From the NCBI GenBank assembly GCA_905236925.1, contig CAJOQS010000162.1, forward strand, positions 1 to 29,625: a stretch of DNA of 29,625 nt, written 5' to 3'. The notes under the pieces were generated by a model that did no database searches, was not told the DNA's origin, and saw only the letters and a list, made by a program, of their open reading frames with translations. Source of the stretch: an uncultured Lachnospiraceae bacterium (lineage in GTDB: Bacteria > Bacillota > Clostridia > Lachnospirales > Lachnospiraceae). The position numbers and the translations under genes were made by a program. Shown here piece after piece: positions 1-8,694 of the stretch (its first letter is position 1; each line of letters begins with the position of its first letter).

Positions 1-439
1 ATTTTGACAGGAGTGCTCCCGCTCCCCCGGTCGCTCCCATATATATTGCGCCGTTTTTTTCTATAGAGGCTCTGACCTCCTCACTTCTTCTTCCCTTGCC
101 AATCATTCCTTCAAGGCCAAGGTCAAGAAGCGCCGGTGTGTATTTATCCATTCTTCCGGAGGTTGTAGGTCCCGCGGAGCCTATGACCTGTCCGGGACGC
201 GCAGGTGTGGGTCCGAGATAATAAATCACCGCATCCGTAAGATCGATGGGCAGTATTCCTTTCCCGAACAGCTCCCTGCCGGTCAGACCTTCCTCCCGGC
301 ACTCTCCTATAGCCTCGTACATCCGCTTGTGCGCCGCATCACGCGCTGTATAGACCGTTCCGGTCAGGTAGAGGATGTCTCCGCAGTTTATCTGTTCAAT
401 ATCATCCCTTGAAAAGGGCAGCCTGATTTTTCTGATCAT
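1..439 (-). CDS. Class I fumarate hydratase, beta subunit (C-terminal domain), partial
   Basis: This is the beta half of the two-subunit, iron-sulfur fumarase that interconverts fumarate and malate in the cytoplasm. Translating the minus strand from an ATG at 439 gives 146 residues beginning MIRKIRLPFS, with no stop before the window edge, so the C-terminus is missing. The segment GPTPARPGQVIGSAGPTTSG followed by RMDKYTPALL, GMIGKG and GATGGAGALL is typical of the fumarase/tartrate dehydratase beta fold. It starts 25 bases after the alpha-subunit stop, so the two are one operon. A GGGAAAATA stretch just before the ATG gives only a weak ribosome site, which suggests translational coupling. L(+)-tartrate dehydratase beta is the main alternative; fumarase is more likely as a housekeeping gene. 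Confidence 0.9.
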   Translation of the reverse strand, partial: MIRKIRLPFSRDDIEQINCGDILYLTGTVYTARDAAHKRMYEAIGECREEGLTGRELFGKGILPIDLTDAVIYYLGPTPARPGQVIGSAGPTTSGRMDKYTPALLDLGLEGMIGKGRRSEEVRASIEKNGAIYMGATGGAGALLSK

Positions 440-464
440 TATTTTCCCTTCTGCCGGATGGCTT

Positions 465-1388
465 TTATATTGTTGCCGTAACGTGTCTGTTTACATGGCA
501 GCAGATGTTTACCGCTACCGGAAGTCCTGCAATATGTGTGGGATATGTCTCGATATTTACCCCAAGGACCGAATTCCTTCCGCCCATGCCGCCCGGTCCG
601 ATCTTTAGCAAATTAAGCTCTTCAAACAGTTCGTTTTGAAGCTTTTTCAGATACCCCGTATCCGGTGCTGCTACTCCGCCTCTTCCGGCTGCTGTGGCCG
701 CGTACTCTTCGCTTCTGTTGCCGTTTTCGCCTTCGTAATATGTGTGCACGGAATTAAGCTTGTCCGTCAGTGCCTTTTTAGCCAGAACGGCACATTTTTC
801 AAAGTCGCCTCCGATACCTACTCCGACAACCATCGGGGGGCATGCATTTGCTCCGGCATCCATAACCGAAGTGATTACGGCGTTTTTGACGCCTTCTATG
901 CCGTCTGCCGGTTTTAACATGAATACCCTGCTCATGTTTTCGCTTCCGAAGCCCTTGGGTGCCACAGTGATCTCAACCTTGTCACCCTCAACGATCTCAT
1001 AATGTATTATTGCGGGAGTATTGTCCGCCGTATTCGTTCTGACAAGCGGATCCGCTACAACAGATTTTCTGAGATATCCGTCCGTATAGCCCCTTCTGAC
1101 ACCCTCATTTATCGCGCTTTTGAGACTTCCTCCCTCAAAATGCACATCCTGTCCTGCTCTTACGAACACTACCGCCATACCCGTATCCTGACAGATTGGT
1201 ATCTGCTCCTCCTCCGCGATCCTGAGATTTTCTGCCAGCTGGTTCAGAATGTTCTTGCCAAGCTCCGAGGTTTCGGTTTTGTTTGCCTGATCAAGGGCAG
1301 AAAGCATATCAGGTGCGAGTGAAAGGTTAGCTTCGATACACATTTTTGAGATCAGTTCGGTGATCTCCTTTACGTTGACTGTCCGCAT
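465..1388 (-). CDS. Class I fumarate hydratase, alpha subunit (N-terminal domain)
   Basis: This is the catalytic iron-sulfur subunit of the two-subunit fumarase, a TCA-cycle and fumarate-metabolism enzyme of the cytoplasm. The protein has 307 residues from the ATG at 1388, close to the usual alpha-subunit size. Cys66 in PICQDTG, Cys183 in ANACPP and Cys296/297 in NICCHVNRH sit where the cluster ligands of this family lie. Upstream in-frame ATGs at 1397 and 1418 exist, but the AAAAGG sequence is best spaced for the ATG at 1388. The gene follows gyrA by 77 bases and is followed by the beta subunit. TtdA, the tartrate dehydratase alpha subunit, is a close relative that cannot be excluded from sequence alone. 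Confidence 0.92.
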   Translation of the reverse strand: MRTVNVKEITELISKMCIEANLSLAPDMLSALDQANKTETSELGKNILNQLAENLRIAEEEQIPICQDTGMAVVFVRAGQDVHFEGGSLKSAINEGVRRGYTDGYLRKSVVADPLVRTNTADNTPAIIHYEIVEGDKVEITVAPKGFGSENMSRVFMLKPADGIEGVKNAVITSVMDAGANACPPMVVGVGIGGDFEKCAVLAKKALTDKLNSVHTYYEGENGNRSEEYAATAAGRGGVAAPDTGYLKKLQNELFEELNLLKIGPGGMGGRNSVLGVNIETYPTHIAGLPVAVNICCHVNRHVTATI

Positions 1389-1419
1389 TGCATTCATTCC
1401 TTTTCGTACATATTGCACA

Positions 1420-1451
1420 CAGACCCTCCCGGATCATTCCTGGAGGGTCTG
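1420..1451 (-). terminator. Strong hairpin between gyrA and fumarase alpha, possible weak terminator
   Basis: A perfect 10-bp inverted repeat (CAGACCCTCC at 1420-1429, GGAGGGTCTG at 1442-1451) has a 12-base loop that can add a further GGA/TCC pairing. It begins 14 bases past the gyrA stop in the direction of transcription. No T-run follows on the minus strand, so it may be a partial terminator, an mRNA-stabilising hairpin or a processing site rather than a full intrinsic terminator. Confidence 0.45.
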
Positions 1452-1465
1452 CTTATGTTTCATTC

Positions 1466-4069
1466 TTACGTGTCTTCCTCTGCGCTTTCGCCTCCAACGC
1501 TTCCGTCAAATTCTTCGGAATGAAGGGTAGCCTTCTCCTCCTCGGAATCCTCAGGTTCGTCGTCGTCCATCGGAACCGCGGTTTCAACCTCACCGGACAA
1601 TCCGGCATTACTCTCCGCGTCCTCCTCGGTCTCACGTACCCTTGCGATTCGCGCGACTCTGGTGTTCTTTTCCTGATCAAGATTGATCAGCTTGACGCCC
1701 GTGGTGCTTCTTCCGCATATTCTTACATCATCGAGCTGTATCCTGATTACGGTTCCGCCGTTGGTGATAAGGATCATGTCGCAGTCCGTATCGAGAATCT
1801 TAGCGCCTATCAGCTGTCCGCTCTTCTCCATGATCTTGTAGCAGCGGAGACCCTTTCCGGCACGGTGCTGGGTCTTGAATTCGGACAGCGGTGTCAGCTT
1901 GCCGTAGCCAAGCTCCGAAACCGCCAGAAGATATTTGCCCTGCTCTGTCAGCTGCATAGCAACGACTTCATCATCGTCATCGAGATTGATGCCGATGACA
2001 CCGATCGACTGACGTCCGGTTACACGCACATCCTGTTCATTGAAGCGTATTGACATACCCTTCTTTGTAATGAGTATGACATCCTGCTTCTCGTCGGTAC
2101 ATTTCACGCCAATCAGCTCGTCGCCCTCACGCAGTGTGATCGCGATAAGGCCGACCTTGCGGATATTGGCATATTCCGACAATCTGGTGGTTTTAATGAT
2201 ACCGCCCTTTGTAGCCATCAGCAGATAGCTGTCCGGATCAAATCCGCGTACCGTGATGGTTGCGGAAACATGCTCGTCCGGCTGAAGCTGGAGCAGGTTG
2301 ATAATGGCTGTTCCGCGCGAAGTACGCGACGCCTCGGGTATCTCGTAGGCCTTAAGCCTGTATACACGTCCCTGATTTGTAAAGAACAGTATGTAGTGAT
2401 GATTTGTCGTCATGAAGAGCTCTTCGATGAAATCATCATCTATGATCGACATTCCCTTGATTCCCTTGCCGCCGCGATGCTGGGCCTTGAAATTGTCGGG
2501 TGTCATTCTCTTGATATAGCCGAGTCTTGTCATCGCAATGACAGTATCCTCATCGGGAACAAGATCCTCCGCGGAGATCTCATCGTCAAAGCCGATCGAG
2601 GTTTTTCTCTCGTCCCTGTATTTATTGCAGATGGCTGCCGCCTCGTCCCTTACTACTCCGAGAAGAACCTTCTCATCTCCGAGTATAGCCTTGTATTCCT
2701 TGATCTTATCCATGAGCTCGGCATACTCCGCTTCGAGCTTTTCTCTTTCCAGACCGGTCAGCTGTCTTAAGCGCATGTCAACGATCGCCTGGGCCTGAGG
2801 GTCGTCAAAACCGAAGCGGTCGATAAGTCCCTGTTTTGCATCCGGAGTGGACTTTGAAGCCTTGATCAGAGCAATTATCTCGTCGATTATATCGAGAGCC
2901 TTGATCAGACCTTCCTTGATATGTGCCTGTTCCTCGGCTTTCTTCAGATCGAATCTTGTCCTTCTTGTAACAACGTCCTCCTGATGCTTGATATAAAGCT
3001 CAAGGATCTGAAGGATCGAGAGCATCTTGGGCTCGTTGTTGACAAGAGCAAGCATGTTAACGCCGAAGGTGTCCTGAAGCTGTGTATGCTTGTAAAGATG
3101 GTTAAGAACCACCTGAGGATTTACGTCACGCCGCAGCTCTATGCAGACGCGCATACCCTGACGGTCGGATTCGTCGCGAAGATCCGTGATGCCGTCTATC
3201 TTTCTGTCCTTGACCAGCTCCGCTATCTTGGCGATAAGCCTTGCCTTGTTTACAAGGAAGGGCAGCTCCGTAACTACTATCCTGTTCTTGCCGTTAGCCA
3301 TAGGCTCGATATCGGTCACGGCACGGATCTTTATCTTGCCTCGTCCGGTCCTGTAGGCTTCGTTGATTCCTCTTGTACCGAGAATGGTACCTCCCGTCGG
3401 AAAATCGGGTCCTTTAATGATCCCGAGTATCTCGTCGATAGAGGTCTCCCTGTTCTCATCGATCCTGTTGTTGATGATCAGAGTTACCGCGTCAAGCACC
3501 TCTCCGATATTGTGCGGAGGGATGTTGGTCGCCATGCCGACAGCGATACCTGTGGTTCCGTTGATCAGCAGATTCGGGACTCTTGCGGGAAGTACGGTGG
3601 GTTCCTTTTCCGTTTCATCAAAGTTGGGTATGAATTCAACCGTATCCTTGTTGATATCGGCCAGCATCTCCATGGAGATCTTGCTGAGACGGGCTTCGGT
3701 GTAACGCATTGCGGCAGCGCCGTCTCCGTCGACCGATCCGAAGTTTCCGTGTCCGTCCACAAGGGGATAATGAGTTGACCATTCCTGTGCCAGATTGACC
3801 AGCGATCCGTAGATCGAGCTGTCTCCGTGAGGGTGGTATTTACCCATTGTATCGCCGACGATACGGGCACATTTACGATGAGGCTTGTCCGGTGTGTTGG
3901 ACAGCTCTATCATTGCATACAGTATTCTTCTCTGAACAGGCTTAAGACCGTCTCTGACATCGGGAAGGGCACGGGCAGCTATAACCGACATTGCGTAATC
4001 GATATAGGAGGTCTCCATGGTTTCCTTCAAATCAACCGGTTTTACCTGATCATACATATTCTCTTCCAT
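1466..4069 (-). CDS. gyrA: DNA gyrase subunit A
   Basis: GyrA is the breakage-reunion subunit of gyrase (A2B2), which introduces negative supercoils. The 867-residue protein starts at an ATG with an AGGAG site ten bases upstream. The catalytic tyrosine is Tyr123 in AAMRYTEARL, and the winged-helix active-site region is DGLKPVQRRILYAM near residue 40-54. The C-terminal beta-pinwheel carries a GyrA box, QHRGGKGIKG, which separates gyrase from topoisomerase IV. The last 60 or so residues form a very acidic tail rich in Asp and Glu. In the quinolone-determining region the sequence is HGDSSIYG: Ser84 is kept but position 88, usually acidic in E. coli and S. aureus, is glycine. It lies 22 bases downstream of gyrB. 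Confidence 0.98.
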   Translation of the reverse strand: MEENMYDQVKPVDLKETMETSYIDYAMSVIAARALPDVRDGLKPVQRRILYAMIELSNTPDKPHRKCARIVGDTMGKYHPHGDSSIYGSLVNLAQEWSTHYPLVDGHGNFGSVDGDGAAAMRYTEARLSKISMEMLADINKDTVEFIPNFDETEKEPTVLPARVPNLLINGTTGIAVGMATNIPPHNIGEVLDAVTLIINNRIDENRETSIDEILGIIKGPDFPTGGTILGTRGINEAYRTGRGKIKIRAVTDIEPMANGKNRIVVTELPFLVNKARLIAKIAELVKDRKIDGITDLRDESDRQGMRVCIELRRDVNPQVVLNHLYKHTQLQDTFGVNMLALVNNEPKMLSILQILELYIKHQEDVVTRRTRFDLKKAEEQAHIKEGLIKALDIIDEIIALIKASKSTPDAKQGLIDRFGFDDPQAQAIVDMRLRQLTGLEREKLEAEYAELMDKIKEYKAILGDEKVLLGVVRDEAAAICNKYRDERKTSIGFDDEISAEDLVPDEDTVIAMTRLGYIKRMTPDNFKAQHRGGKGIKGMSIIDDDFIEELFMTTNHHYILFFTNQGRVYRLKAYEIPEASRTSRGTAIINLLQLQPDEHVSATITVRGFDPDSYLLMATKGGIIKTTRLSEYANIRKVGLIAITLREGDELIGVKCTDEKQDVILITKKGMSIRFNEQDVRVTGRQSIGVIGINLDDDDEVVAMQLTEQGKYLLAVSELGYGKLTPLSEFKTQHRAGKGLRCYKIMEKSGQLIGAKILDTDCDMILITNGGTVIRIQLDDVRICGRSTTGVKLINLDQEKNTRVARIARVRETEEDAESNAGLSGEVETAVPMDDDEPEDSEEEKATLHSEEFDGSVGGESAEEDT

Positions 4070-4091
4070 TTATAGGTTTCTCCTCAAATCA

Positions 4092-6005
4092 TCAAGCTAT
4101 ATCGATATTCTTGGCGTATTTTGCGTTCAGCTCGATAAACTCACGCCTGGGCTCGACATTATCACCCATCAGAACGTTGAAGGTTACGTCAAGCTCTGCC
4201 GGATTATCTTCATCCATGGCTATCTTCTTTAACGTTCTGGTCTGGGGATCCATAGTGGTATCCCAAAGCTGTTCCGCATCCATTTCACCAAGACCTTTAT
4301 AGCGCTGTACAGTATAATTGCTGTCGCGTCCTATTTCGGTCATGATGCTGTTGAGCTGTTCGTCGCTGTAGGCATACCATACCTTCTTGTTCTTCTCGAC
4401 CTTGTACAGCGGAGGCTGAGCCAGATATACATGACCTTCCTTGATCAATTCGGGCATAAAACGATAGATGAAAGTAAGCATCAGTGTGGCGATATGAGCA
4501 CCGTCCACATCGGCATCGGTCATAACAATGATCTTGTCGTAGCGAAGCTTGCTGATATCGAAATCATCGGAAATGCCTGTTCCGAAAGCAGTGATCATTG
4601 CCCTGATCTCTTCGTTTCCGAGTATCCTGTCAAGTCTTGCCTTTTCAACGTTAAGAATCTTACCGCGAAGAGGAAGTATAGCCTGTGTTGCCCTGTGACG
4701 CGCAGTCTTGGCGGAGCCTCCCGCGGAATCTCCCTCGACTATGAAGATCTCACAGTTCTTGGGATCCTTGTCTGAGCAATCCGCAAGCTTTCCGGGCAGA
4801 CTCATGCCTTCAAGAGCGGACTTTCGCCTTGTCAGCTCCCTTGCCTTGCGGGCCGCATCCCTTGCGCGCTGAGCAAGAACCGCCTTTTCAATTATGATCT
4901 TTCCGACGTTGGGATTCTGCTCAAGGAAATATGTCAGCTGCTCGCTCACAACCGCGTCAACTGCCGTACGAGCTTCGCTGTTGCCGAGCTTCTGCTTGGT
5001 CTGTCCCTCAAACTGGGGCTCAGGTATCTTAATGCTGATGATCGCCGAAAGACCTTCGCGCAGATCCTCACCGCTCAGATTCTCCTCGTTTTCCTTGAGA
5101 TATTTCATATTGCGGGCATAGTCGTTAAAGGTCTTGGTAAGGGCATTCTTAAAACCTGTAAAATGTGTTCCGCCCTCGGGAGTCGTTATATTGTTAACAA
5201 AGCTGTAGCAGCCTTCGTTATAGCCGTCGTTATGCTGCATGGCAACCTCGACCATAACATCGCCTTTGGTTCCCTCGCAGTAGATTATTTCGGGATAAAG
5301 TGTTACCTGACTTCTGTTCAGGTACTGAACGTACTCGCGGATACCGCCTTCGTAGTGGAATTCGGCATCCTGTTCCTGTCCTTCGCGCTTATCGTGAAGA
5401 ACGATCTTAAGACCCTTGGTAAGGAATGCAATCTCGCGCAGTCTCCCCTTAAGGGTCGCAAATTCAAACACAGTCTCCTCAAATATTTCCTTATCGGGAA
5501 GGAATGTTACTGTAGTTCCGGTTCTGTCGGTTGTTCCGATCTCCTTTAAGGGTGCCTCGACCTTGCCTCTGTTGTAGCGCTGTCTGTACATCTTTCCGTC
5601 CTGCTCGACTGTTACCTCAAGCCATTCCGAAAGAGCGTTTACGACCGATGCGCCAACTCCGTGAAGACCTCCGGATACCTTGTATCCCCCGCCTCCGAAC
5701 TTACCGCCGGCATGAAGCACTGTAAATACGACCTCAACAGATGAAACACCTTTTTTCTTGTTTATTCCTACAGGTATTCCGCGTCCGTCATCGATTACGG
5801 TTATGGAATTATCCGGATTGATCGATACATCTATACTGTCACAGTATCCGGCAAGAGCCTCGTCAACGGCGTTGTCCACTATCTCATAGACCAGGTGGTG
5901 AAGTCCCCTGATCGATGTAGTTCCGATGTACATACCCGGTCTTTTTCTGACTGCCTCCAGTCCCTCCAGAATCTGTATCTGGTCGGCACCGTATTCATTG
6001 CTCAT
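4092..6005 (-). CDS. gyrB: DNA gyrase subunit B
   Basis: GyrB is the ATPase subunit of gyrase. The protein has 637 residues, the short Gram-positive form without the extra proteobacterial insertion. The GHKL ATP site is visible as EIVDNAVDEA (41-50), DDGRGIP near 72 and the glycine-rich lid GGLHGVGAS (112-120). The TOPRIM domain has EGDSAGG (424-430) and DADVDGAH (497-504), whose acidic residues bind the magnesium ions used in cleavage. PLRGKILNVEKA lies at 445-456. The start has GGAGG eight bases upstream, and its first 11 bases overlap the end of recF, so the two are translationally coupled. Confidence 0.98.
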   Translation of the reverse strand: MSNEYGADQIQILEGLEAVRKRPGMYIGTTSIRGLHHLVYEIVDNAVDEALAGYCDSIDVSINPDNSITVIDDGRGIPVGINKKKGVSSVEVVFTVLHAGGKFGGGGYKVSGGLHGVGASVVNALSEWLEVTVEQDGKMYRQRYNRGKVEAPLKEIGTTDRTGTTVTFLPDKEIFEETVFEFATLKGRLREIAFLTKGLKIVLHDKREGQEQDAEFHYEGGIREYVQYLNRSQVTLYPEIIYCEGTKGDVMVEVAMQHNDGYNEGCYSFVNNITTPEGGTHFTGFKNALTKTFNDYARNMKYLKENEENLSGEDLREGLSAIISIKIPEPQFEGQTKQKLGNSEARTAVDAVVSEQLTYFLEQNPNVGKIIIEKAVLAQRARDAARKARELTRRKSALEGMSLPGKLADCSDKDPKNCEIFIVEGDSAGGSAKTARHRATQAILPLRGKILNVEKARLDRILGNEEIRAMITAFGTGISDDFDISKLRYDKIIVMTDADVDGAHIATLMLTFIYRFMPELIKEGHVYLAQPPLYKVEKNKKVWYAYSDEQLNSIMTEIGRDSNYTVQRYKGLGEMDAEQLWDTTMDPQTRTLKKIAMDEDNPAELDVTFNVLMGDNVEPRREFIELNAKYAKNIDIA

Positions 6006-7080
6006 CTATAATTCCTCCTCTGTCTATCCTGTAGATCCTGTCACAGCTGATCCTGCCTTTGACAAATTCCTCGAGGCCGGTGCAGGTAATGACAGTCTGT
6101 ATTCCGTCGATACTGTCCAGAAGCTGGTTCTGTCTGTTTCTGTCCAGTTCGGATAATACATCATCCAGCAAAAGGACCGGCTTGTCACCGGTTTTTTCCT
6201 TATGTTCTTCTATTTCCGAAAGCTTGAGTGTAAGAGCTATGGTTCGCTGCTGTCCCTGCGAACCGTATTTTCTGGCGTTGTCCCTGTTTATGCAGAAATC
6301 GATATCGTCCCTGTGAGGTCCCGTGTTCGTGGCCTTCAGCAGAATATCCTTCTCGCGGCTCAATGCGAGCTGCTCGGGAAAATATCTGCTGTCAACATTG
6401 GGCAGATATTCCAGCTTAAGCTGCTCTTTTCCGAGAGTTATCCGACTGTGTATCCTCGCTGCCGTATCGTTCAATTCTTCGATGTATTTTTTTCTCTGGT
6501 CGATGATATAACTGCCATATCTGACAAGCTGTTCATCCCATACCGAAAGGGTGCTCTCCAGTTCGCTGTTGTTCTTTAGCTGCTTTAAAAGGATATTTCT
6601 CTGATTTAATACCTTCTTGTATGATGAAAGATTATACAGATATGACCTGTCAAGCTGTGAGAGCTCCATATCGATGAAATTCCTTCTCTCTGCCGGTCCG
6701 TTCTTTATGATGGACAGATCGTCCGGTGAGAAGGATACTATATTCATCATCCCGTATATTTCAGAGGCTTTGCTAAGAAGACTTCCGTCCAGGGCAACTC
6801 CCTTCGGGGCATTCTTTTTCAGGTGCATATCCAGTTTTCTGTCTATGCCGCCTTTATTGAAATACATTCTTATATGAGCTTCATCGTTTCCGAACCGGAT
6901 CACCTCATGATCCCTGGCTGCACGCTGTGATTTTGTCGTACATGCCATATATATGGCTTCGAGAATATTGGTCTTTCCCTGGGCATTGTTGCCGTATAGG
7001 ATGTTTATTCCGTCGCCAAGCTCCATATCGAGACTTTCGTAATTTCTGAAATTTTTTAATTCCAGCTTTGAAATGAACAT
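5995..7080 (-). CDS. recF: DNA replication and repair protein RecF
   Basis: RecF is an SMC-like ATPase that binds single-strand gaps with RecO and RecR and helps load RecA at stalled forks. The 361-residue protein has Walker A GNNAQGKT (30-37), the ABC-type signature GSQGQQR near 273-279 and Walker B PVLLLDDVLSELD near 301-313. The N-terminus MFISKLELKNFRNY is typical. The start lies nine bases past the rlbA stop, with the GGAG ribosome site formed by the last codons of rlbA, so translation is coupled. The 3' end overlaps gyrB by 11 bases. The order dnaA-dnaN-yaaA-recF-gyrB-gyrA is the ancestral Firmicutes order. Confidence 0.97.
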   Translation of the reverse strand: MFISKLELKNFRNYESLDMELGDGINILYGNNAQGKTNILEAIYMACTTKSQRAARDHEVIRFGNDEAHIRMYFNKGGIDRKLDMHLKKNAPKGVALDGSLLSKASEIYGMMNIVSFSPDDLSIIKNGPAERRNFIDMELSQLDRSYLYNLSSYKKVLNQRNILLKQLKNNSELESTLSVWDEQLVRYGSYIIDQRKKYIEELNDTAARIHSRITLGKEQLKLEYLPNVDSRYFPEQLALSREKDILLKATNTGPHRDDIDFCINRDNARKYGSQGQQRTIALTLKLSEIEEHKEKTGDKPVLLLDDVLSELDRNRQNQLLDSIDGIQTVITCTGLEEFVKGRISCDRIYRIDRGGIIDEQ

Positions 7081-7089
7081 ACTAAAAAA

Positions 7090-7296
7090 TTACTCCACGG
7101 TAACGGTTTTACCCTTATATGTAAAGGAATCTCCCTTATAAAGCTTTCTTCCGCGCCTGTTTTCAGGCTGGCCGTTGACTGTTACCCTGCCTTCTTCTAT
7201 CTCATATTTGGCTTCAACGCCCGATTCCACAAGACCGGCCAGCTTCATAGCCTGTCCGAGCTTGATAAAATCGTCTCTGATAGTAATTTTATCCAT
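7090..7296 (-). CDS. rlbA: S4-domain RNA-binding protein (YaaA/RlbA family)
   Basis: This 68-residue protein is a single S4 RNA-binding domain with the motif LGQAMKLAGLVESGVEAKYEI followed by EGRVTVNGQPENRRGRKLY. Members sit between dnaN and recF in many Firmicutes and are linked to ribosome assembly; the precise role is not shown by the sequence. The ATG at 7296 has GGAG four bases upstream and follows dnaN by 43 bases. The length and position match the family closely. Confidence 0.9.
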   Translation of the reverse strand: MDKITIRDDFIKLGQAMKLAGLVESGVEAKYEIEEGRVTVNGQPENRRGRKLYKGDSFTYKGKTVTVE

Positions 7297-7339
7297 AATT
7301 CTCCGTTTCCCGAATTCCGACAGAAATGCCTGTCAGCCG

Positions 7340-8443
7340 TTATGCCACGATGTTAACCGGAAGAATGAGATAGATATAATTCTCCGCACTGTCTCTGATA
7401 AAGCAGGGTGACTTTGAATTAACAAGATAAATATCAATATTCTCGTCGTCAATGACCCTGAGAGCTTCAATGATGAACTTGGGATTGAAGCCTATAACGA
7501 TATCCTTTCCTTCCTTCTCAATGTTGATCTCATCGTCAAGAGTTCCGATCTGAGTGTTCATCCTGAGATTGAGTATCTGATCGCTGGTTTCGATTACTAC
7601 AGGCTTTTTGTCACTTTCCTTTATCAGAAGCGTAGCTCTGTCTATGCTGTTGAACAGTTCTCTCTTGTTAACGGTAATCTTGGTCTCAAAATCAGATGAA
7701 AGCATCTGATCTATCTTGTAATATTCTCCCTCGATAAGTCTTGAAAGGATAACGGTATCCTCCAGCTCAAACATGATATTCTTGTCGGAGAAATAGATAT
7801 TGACCTCATCCTCGGTCTCGCCGGAAAGGATCTTGCTTATCTCATTAAGTGCCTTACCGGGAACGATAACCTTGTAATTGCCGAAATCTTCCTTCAGCTC
7901 GATATTCCTGACAGCAATTCTGTGACCGTCGAGAGCAACTGCTCTCATCTTGTTGCCCTTTATCTCAAAGAGCTCACCGGTCATTACTTTAACGTTCTCG
8001 TTATCCGATATTGAGAAAACGGTCTGCACGATAATGCTGCGAAGAGTAAACTGGGACATCGTTACCTTTTTGCTCTTCTCTATCTGGGGAAGTCCGGGGA
8101 ATTCACTGCCTTCCTTCGCCGAAATGTTAAACTTGGTCTTTTCACAGTTAATCTTGGTATTAAGAGAAGCATCCGTTTCGATAGTAACGTCGTTATCGGG
8201 AAGCTTGCGCACGATATCGGAGAAATTCTTGGCGTTGAGAGCTATAATTCCCTCCTCGATGATATCGCCTCTTACGACTGTCTCGATACCGAGTTCCATA
8301 TCGTTTCCTACCAAAGCTATCTGTCCGTTGACTGCCTTTAAAAGGATGCAATCAAGGATCGGCATGGTTGTTTTTGCGGGAACAGCCTTTAATACGATTC
8401 CTATACCGGTAAGCAGATCAGCTTTTGCACATTTGATTTTCAT
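7340..8443 (-). CDS. dnaN: DNA polymerase III subunit beta (sliding clamp)
   Basis: The 367-residue protein is the ring-shaped processivity clamp that tethers the replicative polymerase to DNA and is loaded by the complex containing HolB, also encoded in this window. The N-terminus MKIKCAKADLLTGIGIVLKAVPAKTT, the VALDGHRIAVR motif in the middle domain and the C-terminal IYLILPVNIVA are clamp hallmarks; the last lies by the hydrophobic groove that binds partner proteins. The ATG at 8443 has AGGAGG about 11 bases upstream. A 7-bp hairpin lies just before the ribosome site. It follows dnaA across a 251-base spacer that looks like the unwinding part of the origin. Confidence 0.97.
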   Translation of the reverse strand: MKIKCAKADLLTGIGIVLKAVPAKTTMPILDCILLKAVNGQIALVGNDMELGIETVVRGDIIEEGIIALNAKNFSDIVRKLPDNDVTIETDASLNTKINCEKTKFNISAKEGSEFPGLPQIEKSKKVTMSQFTLRSIIVQTVFSISDNENVKVMTGELFEIKGNKMRAVALDGHRIAVRNIELKEDFGNYKVIVPGKALNEISKILSGETEDEVNIYFSDKNIMFELEDTVILSRLIEGEYYKIDQMLSSDFETKITVNKRELFNSIDRATLLIKESDKKPVVIETSDQILNLRMNTQIGTLDDEINIEKEGKDIVIGFNPKFIIEALRVIDDENIDIYLVNSKSPCFIRDSAENYIYLILPVNIVA

Positions 8444-8468
8444 TGGTTATGCTTCCTCCTAATTTATT

Positions 8469-8489
8469 AGATGCGGTTTTGTCGCATCT
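8469..8489 (-). other. Leader hairpin upstream of dnaN
   Basis: AGATGCG at 8469-8475 pairs with CGCATCT at 8483-8489 around a 7-base loop. It lies in the dnaN leader, directly upstream of the AGGAGG ribosome site, and is not followed by a T-run on either strand. It could stabilise the transcript or modulate dnaN translation. Confidence 0.5.
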
Positions 8490-8526
8490 GATTTCTCACT
8501 ATATACGCCAATAGCGCAGCAGACCC

Positions 8527-8617
8527 AATAATTGGATTTTTTATAGATAAATATATATATTTAATATTAATTATAGTTATTATATGGGCCGTTTAAAAGT
8601 GGATAAGCCGTTAAACG
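8527..8617. other. Probable oriC unwinding region (basal unwinding system) in the dnaA-dnaN spacer
   Basis: Positions 8527-8585 contain only four G or C bases out of 59. Reading the minus strand, which is the dnaA-to-dnaN direction, the order is a DnaA box TTATCCACT (8606-8598, one mismatch to TTATCCACA), TTTAAAC, a GC cluster GGCCC (8590-8586), TAA-type triplets, then the AT-rich tract. This is the order known for the B. subtilis basal unwinding system: box, GC cluster, DnaA-trios, unwinding element. Near-perfect arms GG-CGTTTAA and TTAAACG-CC (8587-8596 and 8611-8620, one mismatch) flank the box. Assignment as the strand-opening site is inference. Confidence 0.7.
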
Positions 8618-8694
8618 TCCGTAATTACTATATTTATGAGCTCCGCATATCATGTTCAAAAGCACTTTACACTTTTGTATAACTTAAGTCAGGA

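Noticed and set aside
2921..3778. Long plus-strand open frame inside gyrA
   Set aside because: It is antisense to the highly conserved gyrA and shows no family motif or ribosome site; it is a by-product of gyrA codon use.
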